The position numbers were made by a program, and so were the translations under genes. Positions 7,436 through 16,594 of a stretch of 64,000 nucleotides of DNA are shown here, piece after piece. This DNA comes from Bin87 sp965203195. Its GTDB lineage: Bacteria; Chloroflexota; Dehalococcoidia; Lucifugimonadales; UBA3495. A model generated the notes under the pieces. The model did not search any database, was not told the origin of the DNA, and saw nothing but the letters and a program-made list of their open reading frames with translations. Position 1 is the first letter of the stretch. Every line of letters starts with the position of its first letter. Location: NCBI GenBank assembly GCA_965203195.1, contig OZ241860.1, positions 1,178,001-1,242,000 on the forward strand, written 5' to 3'.

Positions 7436-8893
7436 ATGGACTGGCCGCCGCAATACGACCCGGGCTATATGCCCCATCCCGATGCGGAGCACTGGGACGC
7501 CCGGCTGGAGACGATGGCGCCGGCGGAACGGGACGCCATCATCCTGGACAAGCTGCGGCGGCAGGCGGGCTACGCCTGGGAGCGCAGCGGTTTTTACCGG
7601 GAGTTCTGGCGGGATGCCCCCGTTGACCCGGCCAATCTCCGCAGCCTGGAGGATTTCGCGCGCCTGCCTATCCTCACCAAGGACGATGTGCGCCGGGAGC
7701 AGGAAGCCCATCCCCCCTACGGGCGGTTTCTGTGCGTGCGGCCTGATGAAGTCCACCGGGTTCACGGCACCTCGGGCACTACCGGGCGGCCGACGGTGTT
7801 CGGCATCAGCCGGGGCGACTGGGCGCGCATTGGCGAGGCCCACGCCCGCATTCTGTGGGCGGCGGGCGTCCGCCCCGGGGACACGGCGATGATTGCCGCC
7901 GTGTTCAGCCTCTATGTGGGCAGCTGGGGGGCGCTGGCGGGCGCGGAACGGCTGGGCGCGACCTGCTTTCCCTTCGGGGCCGGCGCGCCCGGCCAGACGG
8001 AACGGGCGGTGGAATGGGCGCAGCTGGCGCAGCCGACGGCTCTGTACGCCACGCCATCCTACGCCCTCTATCTGGCCGAGACGGCGCGGGCGATGGGCGT
8101 TGACCCGCGCCGGGATTTTTGCTTCCGGGTGATGTTTTTCAGCGGCGAGCCGGGGGCTTCCGTTCCCGCCACGCGGCAGGCCATTGCGGACGCTTTCGGC
8201 TGCGATGTGGTGGACCAGGGCAGTATGGCGGAGATGACGCCGTGGATGACCAACGGGGGCTGCCGTCATCTGAAGCGGGGGATGCACCTGTGGCAGGATA
8301 TTGTCTATACCGAGGTGGTGGACGCCGAAACCCGCCGGCCGGCGCCATATGGCGGCGAGGGGGTTCCGGTGTACAGCCATCTGGAACGGGAATCGCAGCC
8401 GATGATACGCTACTGGTCGGGGGACATTGCCCGCTGGGAAATGGCGGACTGCCCCTGCGGGCGCACTTATCCCACGCTGCCGCTGGGGATTTACGGGCGG
8501 GCCGACGATATGCTGATTATCCGGGGGCAGAATGTGTTTCCCGCGCGGGTTGAGGATGCGCTGCGGGCGCGGGCGGACTTCGGGGGCGAGTTCCGGCTGG
8601 TAGTGGAACGGGAACGGGGCTATCTGGACCGGCTCACGGTGCAGACCGAGGTTTCGGCCCCGGTGTGGGCCGCCGCCGGAGAAGGGGGGCCGGCGGCCCT
8701 GGCGGCGCTGCGGGAGGAGATTGCCGCCGACCTGCGCCGGGCCCTGGGCGTGGGCGTGTCCGTAGAACTGCGCCCGGAAGGGGATTTGGAGCGCACGCAG
8801 TTCAAGGCGCGGCGCGTTATAGACCGCCGGCAGGATGCCGCGGCGCCGTCATCATCATCGCTGCCGGCAGCGTCAACGCAGTCGCCGCCATAA
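7436..8893 (+). CDS. AMP-forming acyl-CoA ligase, phenylacetate-CoA ligase-like
   Basis: The 485-residue protein carries the PaaK-type nucleotide motif HGTSGTTGRPTVFG, the middle motif DQGSMAEMTPW and the C-terminal YGRADDMLIIRGQNVFP hinge with an ACT-like end. It would activate a carboxylic acid to its CoA thioester via an acyl-AMP. The cluster CPCGRTYP is the structural metal site seen in PaaK-family proteins. It follows the mutase small subunit by 13 bp. An HCM-type mutase next to a PaaK-like ligase matches known 2-hydroxyisobutyrate gene clusters, so the substrate may be 2-hydroxyisobutyrate; phenylacetate is the generic alternative. ATG 7436 is preferred to TTG 7430. Confidence 0.8.
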   Translation: MDWPPQYDPGYMPHPDAEHWDARLETMAPAERDAIILDKLRRQAGYAWERSGFYREFWRDAPVDPANLRSLEDFARLPILTKDDVRREQEAHPPYGRFLCVRPDEVHRVHGTSGTTGRPTVFGISRGDWARIGEAHARILWAAGVRPGDTAMIAAVFSLYVGSWGALAGAERLGATCFPFGAGAPGQTERAVEWAQLAQPTALYATPSYALYLAETARAMGVDPRRDFCFRVMFFSGEPGASVPATRQAIADAFGCDVVDQGSMAEMTPWMTNGGCRHLKRGMHLWQDIVYTEVVDAETRRPAPYGGEGVPVYSHLERESQPMIRYWSGDIARWEMADCPCGRTYPTLPLGIYGRADDMLIIRGQNVFPARVEDALRARADFGGEFRLVVERERGYLDRLTVQTEVSAPVWAAAGEGGPAALAALREEIAADLRRALGVGVSVELRPEGDLERTQFKARRVIDRRQDAAAPSSSSLPAASTQSPP

Positions 8894-8903
8894 TGACAGC
8901 GGA

Positions 8904-9680
8904 ATGACCACCCCGGCCATTCACCGTCGCCCGGGCATACCCGGCCCGCGCGCCGCCGTGGGCGAGATTGTGCCGGGGCTGTACCAGCGTTCCCTGTTCA
9001 CCACCAGCGCGTTCATTGTGATCACCCCCGACCCGGCGACGGGCGAATCGTCCGCGGCCATCATTGACGCGGGCTGGCGTTACCGGCACAACCGCCCGGT
9101 GCTCAATTACCTGCGGCAGCTGGGCTGCGGGCCTTCGGAGGTGCGGCAGCTGATTGCCACCCACTGGCATCCCGACCACATTGGCGGGATGGCCGGCCTG
9201 CAACGGGCCACGGGCGCGGCGGCGGCGGCCCACCGGATCGAGGCGGCGGCCATTGCGGGGGCGCCGGGATCAGTCATCCCGCATCCGGCGCCGGCGCGGC
9301 ATCGCTGGCTGCGTCCCATCCTGTGGCCTGTGCTGACGCCGCTGAGGCCGCCGGCGTTTCCGGTGGCGACGGAGCTGGACGACGGAGACCGGCTGCCGCT
9401 GCTGGCGGGGGCGCGGGTAGTGCACACGCCGGGGCATACGCCGGGGAGCATCAGCCTGCATTTTCCGGTGGAGGGGGCGCTGGTGGTGGGCGACGCGCTA
9501 CAGCGGGTTGGCGACCGGCTTACCCTGCCTACCCGCTGGTTTTCCAGCGATATGGAGGCGGCGAAAGCGTCGGTGCGGAAGCTGGCGGAGCTGGATTTTG
9601 AGGTAATCTGCTTCAGCCACTTTCAGCCGATGCGGCGGGGGGCGCGGGGGGCCTTGCGGTCGCTGGCGGAATATGTATAG
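8904..9680 (+). CDS. MBL-fold metallohydrolase
   Basis: The 258-residue protein has the metallo-beta-lactamase motif THWHPDHIGG (H87, H89, D91, H92), a later HTPGHTPGSISLHF and a GDAL segment, giving a complete dinuclear metal site. It is glyoxalase-II/ribonuclease-Z-like in layout; the substrate is likely a thioester or lactone. It starts 10 bp after the ligase stop and probably completes the mutase operon, where an acyl-CoA or acyl-thioester hydrolase would make sense (inference). Confidence 0.8.
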   Translation: MTTPAIHRRPGIPGPRAAVGEIVPGLYQRSLFTTSAFIVITPDPATGESSAAIIDAGWRYRHNRPVLNYLRQLGCGPSEVRQLIATHWHPDHIGGMAGLQRATGAAAAAHRIEAAAIAGAPGSVIPHPAPARHRWLRPILWPVLTPLRPPAFPVATELDDGDRLPLLAGARVVHTPGHTPGSISLHFPVEGALVVGDALQRVGDRLTLPTRWFSSDMEAAKASVRKLAELDFEVICFSHFQPMRRGARGALRSLAEYV

Positions 9681-9703
9681 TATGTAAGAAAAGGAGGCAC
9701 ACT

Positions 9704-10624
9704 ATGGAGTTCGGAGAACTGAAAGACGTCGACCTGCGGGCGGCCTGGCCCCACGAAGCGCACAACTTCACTCCCTGGCTGGCCGACAATCTGGAACGAC
9801 TTTCGGCCGCTATCGACGTCCAGCTGGAAGCGGAAGGCACGGAGGTTGCCGTGGGGCCGTTTGCCGCCGACATTCTGGCCCGCAACTCGAGGGACGGCAG
9901 CCGGGTGCTGATTGAAAACCAGCTGGAAACCGCCGACCACACCCATCTGGGGCAGATACTCGCCTATCTGGCCGGCCTGGAAGCCCAAACCATTATCTGG
10001 GTGGCGCGGGATTTTCAGGAGCCGCATCTTTCCGCCATTCGCTGGCTGAACGAACATACCACCGATCCTTACGCCTTTTTCGCCGTGCGGGTGCGCGTGG
10101 TGCAGATTGCTGACTCGCCGCTGGCGCCGCTGTTTGAAGTGCTGGAACGCCCCAGTGGGTGGGACCGGCGGGTGCGGGAGACGGGTGGCAAATTGTCTGA
10201 AATCGTACAGATATGGCGGGACTTCTGGCGATCCTATGCCCAGCGTTATCCCAATGACCGGGTGCCGGATGGCCGCGCCGTCGGCTTTTTCCCGCACCCG
10301 GCCGCCAACAATCAAATCACGATTGTGCAATTCCTGTCAGTGGCGCAAGGCGAGGTGGGCATCTACTTCGGCTGGCCGAGAGGTGTTACCGACGAACAGG
10401 GCCGGCAGCAAGTCCAGCCCTATCGGGACGCGGTCAAGGCCAAGCTTGATGGTATCAGTGAGGATGGTTCCTCCTCCCAGAAGTTCGATTTCAGCGACCG
10501 AAGCAACTGGCCCGATATGGCAGACTGGCTGCATAATCAGCTGGTAGAATACCGCCGCGTCATTGAGGAAACTGTCGCCGGGCAAAGCACTGCCGGGCAA
10601 ACCGACGACGAAGGGAACGCATAA
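9704..10624 (+). CDS. DUF4268 / PD-(D/E)XK-like domain protein
   Basis: The 306-residue protein contains AADILARNSRDGSRVLIENQLETADHTHL in its first third, the layout of a PD-(D/E)XK nuclease-like core (D, then xExQ), followed by AYLAGLEAQTIIWVAR. The C-terminal half matches the DUF4268 pattern with IYFGWPRG. Such proteins are often found near mobile or defence genes; the activity is not established. ATG 9704 follows a strong AAGGAGG, and TATAGT at 9676-9681 could be its -10 box. Confidence 0.65.
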   Translation: MEFGELKDVDLRAAWPHEAHNFTPWLADNLERLSAAIDVQLEAEGTEVAVGPFAADILARNSRDGSRVLIENQLETADHTHLGQILAYLAGLEAQTIIWVARDFQEPHLSAIRWLNEHTTDPYAFFAVRVRVVQIADSPLAPLFEVLERPSGWDRRVRETGGKLSEIVQIWRDFWRSYAQRYPNDRVPDGRAVGFFPHPAANNQITIVQFLSVAQGEVGIYFGWPRGVTDEQGRQQVQPYRDAVKAKLDGISEDGSSSQKFDFSDRSNWPDMADWLHNQLVEYRRVIEETVAGQSTAGQTDDEGNA

Positions 10625-10633
10625 CCGGCCGGT

Positions 10634-10665
10634 GCCTAGCCGGCCTGTGAAAAGGGCGGCTAGGC
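10634..10665. terminator. Hairpin between convergent genes
   Basis: gcctagccg at 10634-10642 pairs with cggctaggc at 10657-10665. It lies between the stop of the DUF4268 gene and the 3' end of the - strand MNT-HEPN gene. No strong T-run follows on either side. Confidence 0.4.
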
Positions 10666-11529
10666 GTTGCTCCGCAAATCCGCCTCGCTCGTGCCGGTTA
10701 TCTCGTACACCCGCGCGATGATGGCATCCTTGACCTGCTCCACCTGGGCAAAGAAGGCGTCCGGCGCGATGGGCAGCGGCCCCGGCGGGTCGTAACGCCG
10801 CGCGCCGTAGAAGGCTTCCAGCCACTCCAGGCTGGGCGGTATGTGGACGCCGTGCCGCTCGCTCAGGCGGTCCAGCAGTCGCTCCAGGTCGCGGAGGTTG
10901 TGGGTGCGCGGGTAGGATGCCCCCAGCGCCGAAATCAGCGCCTTGTAGGTATGCTCCAAAGTTTCGTGGGCGTTGCGGCCCAGATACTTTTCGGCGCCGT
11001 CGGCCAGATCGTAGCGCATATAGCCGAACGCCCGCAGGCCATCCCGCAGGCGTTCACTGATGTCCGGCCAGTTGTCGGGGTAGCCATCATCGCCATCGCC
11101 GGCGGCGTCCGGGTCCAGAGCGGAAAAGGGAACCTGCGTCATCGGGATACCGTCCCTGGCGATGTGGTGGGCGACATGGTTCACGGCGCGGCGGCAGCGG
11201 CGGAAGCGCGGGTAGTCCAGGGGCAGCAAGTCCACCGGCATCGCGTGGCCGTATTCCTTCTCGCCGGCGGCGCGGGCCGCAGCGGATACGGCGGCGTAAG
11301 AGGCGCCGCCCACGCCCCACTCCGCCGCCGTGGGCGACAGCGCCGCCAGGTCAATATCGGAACGCCCGTGGTAATCTCCGCGGGCGCGAGAACCGAACAG
11401 GATGATGACGGCGTCGGCGGGCGCGGCGGCCTGGGCCGCTTTGGCTACGGCCAGGGCTTTGGGCTCCGCTCCGGCCTGGGCCTGGCCGGCGGGGGCGGGG
11501 GAGTGGTTGAAGGGCGGCGCCATAATCAA
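10660..11529 (-). CDS. Single-chain MNT-HEPN protein (nucleotidyltransferase plus HEPN)
   Basis: The 289-residue product has an N-terminal minimal nucleotidyltransferase motif LFGSRARGDYHGRSDIDLA (GSxxRG...SDxD) and a C-terminal all-helical HEPN-type region with RYDLADGAEKYLG, HTYKALISALG and HNLRDLERLLDRL. In most genomes MntA and HepT are separate toxin-antitoxin genes; the MNT partner AMPylates the HEPN RNase. Here both are in one chain, as in some kanamycin-nucleotidyltransferase-like fusions. I do not see a clean RxxxxH RNase motif. Start may be 11529 or the second ATG at 11523. Confidence 0.65.
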   Translation of the reverse strand: MIMAPPFNHSPAPAGQAQAGAEPKALAVAKAAQAAAPADAVIILFGSRARGDYHGRSDIDLAALSPTAAEWGVGGASYAAVSAAARAAGEKEYGHAMPVDLLPLDYPRFRRCRRAVNHVAHHIARDGIPMTQVPFSALDPDAAGDGDDGYPDNWPDISERLRDGLRAFGYMRYDLADGAEKYLGRNAHETLEHTYKALISALGASYPRTHNLRDLERLLDRLSERHGVHIPPSLEWLEAFYGARRYDPPGPLPIAPDAFFAQVEQVKDAIIARVYEITGTSEADLRSNA

Positions 11530-11925
11530 TCAATCGCGTTCCGGGAACATAACCGGGCCGGGGTGGGGTGTGTATTGTCATATTCGCCGTTGTTCCGGCA
11601 AAAGCCGGAAGCCGGGCAGTGCCAGGGGCAGATGAGTTTCGTAGCTGCCGCATTACCGGATGACGCGCCCAGCATAGCGCCACATCATACTCCCGCGCCA
11701 CCTTCCGGTTCCGTTTCGGCGGTATCACCCAGGGTTATTCAAAACTCGGAACGACCTGGAGAGCGTTGCTAATTTCGCAGCTTGCGCGGTGATTGCAGCC
11801 ATTGAGGATTTCGGCATCGCCGGGCCGGAAATGGTGTATAATGCGCCTCGGCCGCCATAGGGCCGGCGCCGTGCGCGGCGGCGTCAATGTTAGCGCAGCA
11901 ATCCTGCGAGTGAGGAACGACGATA
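11530..11925. other. Intergenic region with REP-like palindrome
   Basis: Between the divergent MNT-HEPN and LRR genes. It holds ttgttccggcaaaagccgga at about 11590, a member of the common REP-like 'PAxAGT' palindrome family seen also at 51455 and 53610, and a promoter at 11837. No gene is supported. Confidence 0.5.
11837..11842 (+). promoter_or_regulatory. -10 promoter element for the LRR gene
   Basis: TATAAT directly preceded by TG, 84 bp before the LRR protein start; no clear -35 element. Confidence 0.4.
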
Positions 11926-14900
11926 ATGATGAAAGCAATGGTCCTGGCATTGGGCCTGGCCGCCATTCTGGCAACCGTGGTCGGATTGAGCCTGGCGCCA
12001 TCCCCAAGCGGGGCGCAGGCGCAGGGACAGGCACAAACCAGCCCGGCGGCGCCGGCCAACGTCCGGGCGGTGAACGGCGTTGAGCCCGGCCAGGCGGTGG
12101 TGAGGTGGGATGCGGTGGCGGACGCCGCATACTACCGCATTGGCTGGGTGAATATGGAAACCTTCCGGGCGGTGGAAGCGGAAGGCGGGCGGGAATGGCT
12201 GGATGTTTTCGCTTTTCACGATGTCGTCAACCGGGGGCAAACCAGTCTGACGCTTTCCGATTTGGCGTCGGGCGTGGAGTACGCTTTTATTGGGGCCAGC
12301 GTTGGGCATCGCTTTGGCAGCGCCGGGAGCTGGTCGGACTGGACTTATCTGACCACGGCGGCGGAGACGACATCCTGCCCGACTAATACGGGGACGGCGC
12401 CGGAGGCGCCCGGGGATGGCGCTACTCCGACGCCAACCCCGGAGCCGGCGGCTACCGCTACGCCGACACCTACCGTCGGGCCGGTCGGGAACGTGTTAGA
12501 TCCTACGCCTACCGCCCGGCCTACGGCTGCCGCCGATTCCGGGGCGGGCGGGGGCGCGGCGGCGCCTACGCCGACGCCTACCGCCGGGCCGGTCGCGAAC
12601 GTGCTTGATCCTACGCCTACGGCCCGGCCTGCGGCTGCCGCCGATTCCGGGGAGGGCGGCAGCGGCGCGGCGACCCCTACGCCCACAGCTACGCCTACCG
12701 CCACGCCCACACCTACTCCCACGCCGGCGCCTACGCCTACCGCCACACCCACACCTACTCCCACGCCGGCGCCTACGCCTACCGCCACGCCCTCGCCGAC
12801 GCCCACTGCGACCCGAGATACCGACAGCGTCGCCGGTGACCGGGCAGCCTTGGTTGCGCTCTACAAAGCCACCGACGGCGCCAATTGGGGAAGCAACGAC
12901 AACTGGCTGAGCGATGCGCCTCTTGGCCAGTGGCATGGCGTCACTACCAACAGCAACGGTCGTGTAACCGGCCTGAACCTCAGCAACCACGGGTTGACGG
13001 GCACGATACCCGCCGAACTGGGCAATCTGTCCAACTTGGATAATCTGTACATCAACGACAACCAGCTGACGGGTGAGATACCCGCCGAACTGGGCAACCT
13101 GTCCAACCTGACGCGACTGTCCCTCAAGGGCAACAAGCTGACGGGTGCGATACCCGCCGAACTGGGGAACCCCTCCAACTTGAAGTATCTGTGGCTCAAC
13201 AGCAACCAGCTGACGGGTGCGATACCCGCCGAACTGGGCAACCTCTCCAACTTGGTGGTTCTGTACCTCTACGACAACCGGCTGACGGGCGCGATACCCG
13301 CTGAACTGGGCAACCTCTCCAACTTGGGGATTCTGGAGCTCCGCGAGAATCGGCTGACGGGCGCGATACCCACCGAACTGGCCAACCTCTCCAACTTGGT
13401 GGTTCTGGAGCTCCGCGACAACCGGCTGACGGGCGCGATACCCGCCGAACTGGCCAACCTCTCCAACTTGCGGCATCTGGTCATCGGCGGCAACCAGTTG
13501 ACGGGCGCGATACCCGCCGAACTGGGCAACCTGTCCAAATTGGAGAATCTGGGCATCGGCGGCAACCAGTTGACGGGTGCGATACTCACCAAACTAGGCA
13601 ACCTTTCCAACTTGCAGTATCTGTACCTCGACGACAACCAGCTGACGGGCGCGATACCCGCCGAACTGGGCAGCCTTCGCCGCCTTCAAACGCTGATCCT
13701 CCACAACAACGACTTGACGGGTGCGATACCCGCCGAACTGGGCAACCTCTCCAACTTGCAGCATCTGTACCTCAGGAACAACCAGCTGACGGGCGCGATA
13801 CCCGCCGAACTGGGCAACCTCTCCAACTTGCAGGAGCTGTACCTCAAGGGCAACAAGCTGACCGGCTGTATACCGGCCGGCTTGTCCGATGTCCAGAACA
13901 ACGATTGGGATGACCTTGGGCTGTCGCCCTGCACGCCGGCGCCGGTGCCTACCGCCACGCCCACGCCTACCGCCACGCCCACACCTACGCCTACCGCCAC
14001 GCCCACACCTACGCCTACCGCCACGCCCACAGCTACTCCCACAGCTACCCGGGATACCGGCAGTGTCGCCGGTGACCGGGTAGCCCTGGTCGCGCTCTAC
14101 AAAGCCACCAACGGCGCCAATTGGTACAACAACGGCAAATGGCTGAGTGATGCTCCTCTTGGCGAGTGGTACGGCGTCACTACCGACAGCAGCGGTCGTG
14201 TAACTCAATTGGACCTCAGCATCAACCTGTTGACGGGCGCGATACCCGCCGAACTGGGCAATCTGTCTAACCTGACGGAGCTGAACCTCTACATCAACCG
14301 GTTGACGGGCGCGATACCCGCCGAGCTGGGCAACCTCTCCAACCTAGGCACGCTGATACTCAGCACCAACCGGTTGACGGGTGCGATACCTGCCGAACTG
14401 GGCAACCTTTCCAACTTGCAGGAGCTGTACCTCTACGACAACCGGTTGACGGGTGCAATACCCGCCGAACTGGGCAGCCTCTCCAACCTGACGAGGCTGC
14501 GCCTCGAGGTCAACCAGTTGACAGGTGCGATACCTGCTGAACTGGGCAACCTTTCCAACTTGACGAGGCTGGAACTCGACAACAACCAGCTGACGGGCAC
14601 GATACCTGCTGAACTGGGCAACCTATCCAACTTGCACTGGCTGGTCCTCTACAAGAACCAGTTGACGGGTGCGATACCCGCCGAACTGGGCAACCTCTCC
14701 AAATTGCGGTATCTACTCCTCTACGACAACCGGTTGACGGGTGCGATACCTGCCGAACTAGGCAACCTCTCCAACCTGGCGAGGCTGTACCTCAACAACA
14801 ACCGGTTGACGGGTGCGATACCCGCCGAACTGGGCAACCTATCCAACTTGCAGTATCTGTACCTCAGGAACAACAAGCTGACCGGCTGCATACCGGCCGG

Positions 14901-14958
14901 CTTGTCCGATGTCCAGAACAACGATTTGGATGACCTTGGGCTGTCGTCCTGCGACTAA
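11926..14958 (+). CDS. Secreted FN3 and leucine-rich-repeat surface protein
   Basis: The 1010-residue protein begins with a signal peptide (MVLALGLAAILATVVGLSLA), then a fibronectin-III-like domain (about 45-145), a Pro/Thr-rich linker of PTPTPT repeats, an LRR domain (about 300-660), a second PT linker and a second LRR domain (about 710-1010). Each LRR block starts with a cap segment GDRxALVALYKAT..GANW and has 24-residue repeats of the plant type LTGAIPAELGNLSNL (about 12 and 9 units), ending with the Cys-containing cap LTGCIPAGLSDVQNND. No LPXTG or C-terminal anchor is visible. The role is probably adhesion or binding outside the cell. The two LRR halves look like an internal duplication. 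Confidence 0.8.
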   Translation: MMKAMVLALGLAAILATVVGLSLAPSPSGAQAQGQAQTSPAAPANVRAVNGVEPGQAVVRWDAVADAAYYRIGWVNMETFRAVEAEGGREWLDVFAFHDVVNRGQTSLTLSDLASGVEYAFIGASVGHRFGSAGSWSDWTYLTTAAETTSCPTNTGTAPEAPGDGATPTPTPEPAATATPTPTVGPVGNVLDPTPTARPTAAADSGAGGGAAAPTPTPTAGPVANVLDPTPTARPAAAADSGEGGSGAATPTPTATPTATPTPTPTPAPTPTATPTPTPTPAPTPTATPSPTPTATRDTDSVAGDRAALVALYKATDGANWGSNDNWLSDAPLGQWHGVTTNSNGRVTGLNLSNHGLTGTIPAELGNLSNLDNLYINDNQLTGEIPAELGNLSNLTRLSLKGNKLTGAIPAELGNPSNLKYLWLNSNQLTGAIPAELGNLSNLVVLYLYDNRLTGAIPAELGNLSNLGILELRENRLTGAIPTELANLSNLVVLELRDNRLTGAIPAELANLSNLRHLVIGGNQLTGAIPAELGNLSKLENLGIGGNQLTGAILTKLGNLSNLQYLYLDDNQLTGAIPAELGSLRRLQTLILHNNDLTGAIPAELGNLSNLQHLYLRNNQLTGAIPAELGNLSNLQELYLKGNKLTGCIPAGLSDVQNNDWDDLGLSPCTPAPVPTATPTPTATPTPTPTATPTPTPTATPTATPTATRDTGSVAGDRVALVALYKATNGANWYNNGKWLSDAPLGEWYGVTTDSSGRVTQLDLSINLLTGAIPAELGNLSNLTELNLYINRLTGAIPAELGNLSNLGTLILSTNRLTGAIPAELGNLSNLQELYLYDNRLTGAIPAELGSLSNLTRLRLEVNQLTGAIPAELGNLSNLTRLELDNNQLTGTIPAELGNLSNLHWLVLYKNQLTGAIPAELGNLSKLRYLLLYDNRLTGAIPAELGNLSNLARLYLNNNRLTGAIPAELGNLSNLQYLYLRNNKLTGCIPAGLSDVQNNDLDDLGLSSCD
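12979..14890 (+). repeat. 72-bp tandem repeats encoding LRRs
   Basis: The gene interior consists of 72-bp units built on acgggtgcgatacccgccga with very low divergence, in two blocks interrupted by the linker at about 13930-14200. Such near-identical units can expand or contract by slippage or recombination. The PT linkers at 12660-12800 and 13945-14050 are short-period repeats (cctacgccta-type). Confidence 0.85.
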
Positions 14959-15359
14959 CCCTTGCCCGGCCATCACGAACAATCCCACGCTGGGGCGAAT
15001 GGACATTCGCCCCAGCCTCCGCTCATCTCAACTGCCCCAATTTCCACCCTCGCTGAAATGACCGCGGCGTTCTGCTTCTGTCGCACCCGTCCCTGCTCTG
15101 CGGACCATTCCCGCAACAGCCCTCCCGTCGCCCACCTTGCTTCCCGTGAGACCGCAGCCGGCCGCCACCTTGCATCGGTGGCGGCCGGCGTTCTTTTATG
15201 CCGGGCCAGCCGGCCGTTGGGGGCATTCTATTCGGGGCATTGCGGCGCAACCGGAGCGCCCGCCGCGCCGTGGGGAACAGGAATGCGGCGGCGTATCCGG
15301 CATATCGCCGGATACGCGCCCCGGCGCTGTGGGCCAAAATAATTCCGGGGGGACACGGC
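14959..15359. other. Convergent intergenic region with two hairpins
   Basis: No gene is seen. It contains an 11-bp perfect hairpin at 14990-15015 (ctggggcgaat/attcgccccag) and a strong terminator at 15157-15196, between the + strand LRR gene and the - strand enolase-superfamily gene. Confidence 0.6.
15157..15196 (+). terminator. Rho-independent terminator
   Basis: gccggccgccacc at 15157-15169 pairs perfectly with ggtggcggccggc at 15177-15189 across a 7-base loop and is followed by gttctttt. It is placed to end transcription from the LRR gene. Confidence 0.75.
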
Positions 15360-16463
15360 CTAATAGACCTTATACTCCTCCAGGACGGCAACGTCCAGAT
15401 GCAGCCCCATCCCCGGCTCCGCGGGCGCCACAATTTCCCCGCCGTCCCACGCCGGCAGCACGCTGTTGAGCCGGTAATACACCGGATCCCGTTCCTCCTC
15501 AAACACCTCCACAAACAGCCCGTGCGCCTGCGCCGGCAGCAGCTGCACCGCCAGCTGCGGTTCCTCATGATGCGCCATTCGTATGCCCCGCATCTGCGCC
15601 GCGCCGGCCACCCGCCGCCATTCCGATATGCCCCCGCAGATGGCGGCGTCGATGTTCAGAATGTCCACCGCTTCGGCGTCCATCAGCCGCTGCCCGCCCC
15701 AGGAACTGCTTTCCCCCTGGCCGGCCGCCACCGGAATGCCCGTCCGCAGCCGCACCTGCCGCATATCGTTATCGGCGTTCTGCCAGCGACAGGGTTCCTC
15801 CAGCCACGCCAGCCCCATTTCTTGGGCGGGATGAGCGAATGCCAGGGCCTCGTCCAGCGTCCACGCCTGGTTGGCGTCGCACACGATGATAAAGTCGTCC
15901 CCCAGGGCGTCGCGGATGGCCCGCACGCGCCGCAGGTCGTCCGCCACGGCCACGCCGCCTACCTTCAGCTTCACGCCGCCGATGCCCCGTTCCCGCTGGT
16001 GAAGCAGATCCTGCACCATAAACTCCGTGTCCCGCCCCTGGACATAGTAGGCGAAGCGCACCACCGGCGCCCGGTCGGAGTAGCCCCCCAGCAACTGCCG
16101 CGCCGGAACCCCCAACGCCTTGCCGGTGATGTCCCACAGAGCGATGTCAATGGCGGCGATGGCGCGCATCGCAATGGCCTTGTCGCCAATATGCGGCGTC
16201 AGGGCGAACATTTTCTGCCAGCAGCGTTCAAGCGCGGTGGGATCCTCGCCTACCACCGCGTCCCGCATCGGCCCTACCACCAGGTCTTTCAGCAGCCGGT
16301 AGCCCGTCCGCTCGTCGCCCGAATAAATCTCGCTGACCAGGCCGGCGTCGGTATGAACCCGAACCACAATGGTGCAACGGGAATCGATCTGGTACACGCT
16401 GCCGCTGAACCGGGTACTCAGGGGAATGCGGACAATGTCCGCTTCAACATCGGTGATCCGCAT
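15360..16463 (-). CDS. Enolase-superfamily enzyme, mandelate racemase/muconate lactonizing type
   Basis: The 367-residue protein shows the mandelate-racemase-like active-site set: KxK at K165/K167 (VKLKVGG), metal ligands D196 (CDANQ), E222 (LEEP) and E251 (GQGES), and a general-base His in MAHHEEP (298/299), all near the numbering of mandelate racemase (K164/K166, D195, E221, E247, H297). It should abstract a proton alpha to a carboxylate, as a racemase, epimerase or acid-sugar dehydratase; the substrate cannot be read from the sequence. ATG 16463 has GGAGG upstream. Expanded enolase paralogs are known from SAR202 Chloroflexota. Confidence 0.85.
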   Translation of the reverse strand: MRITDVEADIVRIPLSTRFSGSVYQIDSRCTIVVRVHTDAGLVSEIYSGDERTGYRLLKDLVVGPMRDAVVGEDPTALERCWQKMFALTPHIGDKAIAMRAIAAIDIALWDITGKALGVPARQLLGGYSDRAPVVRFAYYVQGRDTEFMVQDLLHQRERGIGGVKLKVGGVAVADDLRRVRAIRDALGDDFIIVCDANQAWTLDEALAFAHPAQEMGLAWLEEPCRWQNADNDMRQVRLRTGIPVAAGQGESSSWGGQRLMDAEAVDILNIDAAICGGISEWRRVAGAAQMRGIRMAHHEEPQLAVQLLPAQAHGLFVEVFEEERDPVYYRLNSVLPAWDGGEIVAPAEPGMGLHLDVAVLEEYKVY

Positions 16464-16594
16464 AATCGCGCCGCCTCCGGGCCGTAAAATCGCGTCGTGA
16501 TTATACCCCAACGATGCCCCCAATGGCGGCGCTGCCGGAGCGAAAGCGTTTCCGGCCGATTGGCCGGGCCGCCGGCTGGCGCCGGCAACTTACT

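Noticed and set aside
10843..11772. 309-residue + strand frame opposite the MNT-HEPN gene
   Set aside because: The nucleotidyltransferase motif on the - strand is convincing, so the + frame is a shadow.
12979..14890. CRISPR-like periodic repeat of 72 bp
   Set aside because: The periodicity stays in frame and encodes canonical leucine-rich repeats inside one open reading frame.
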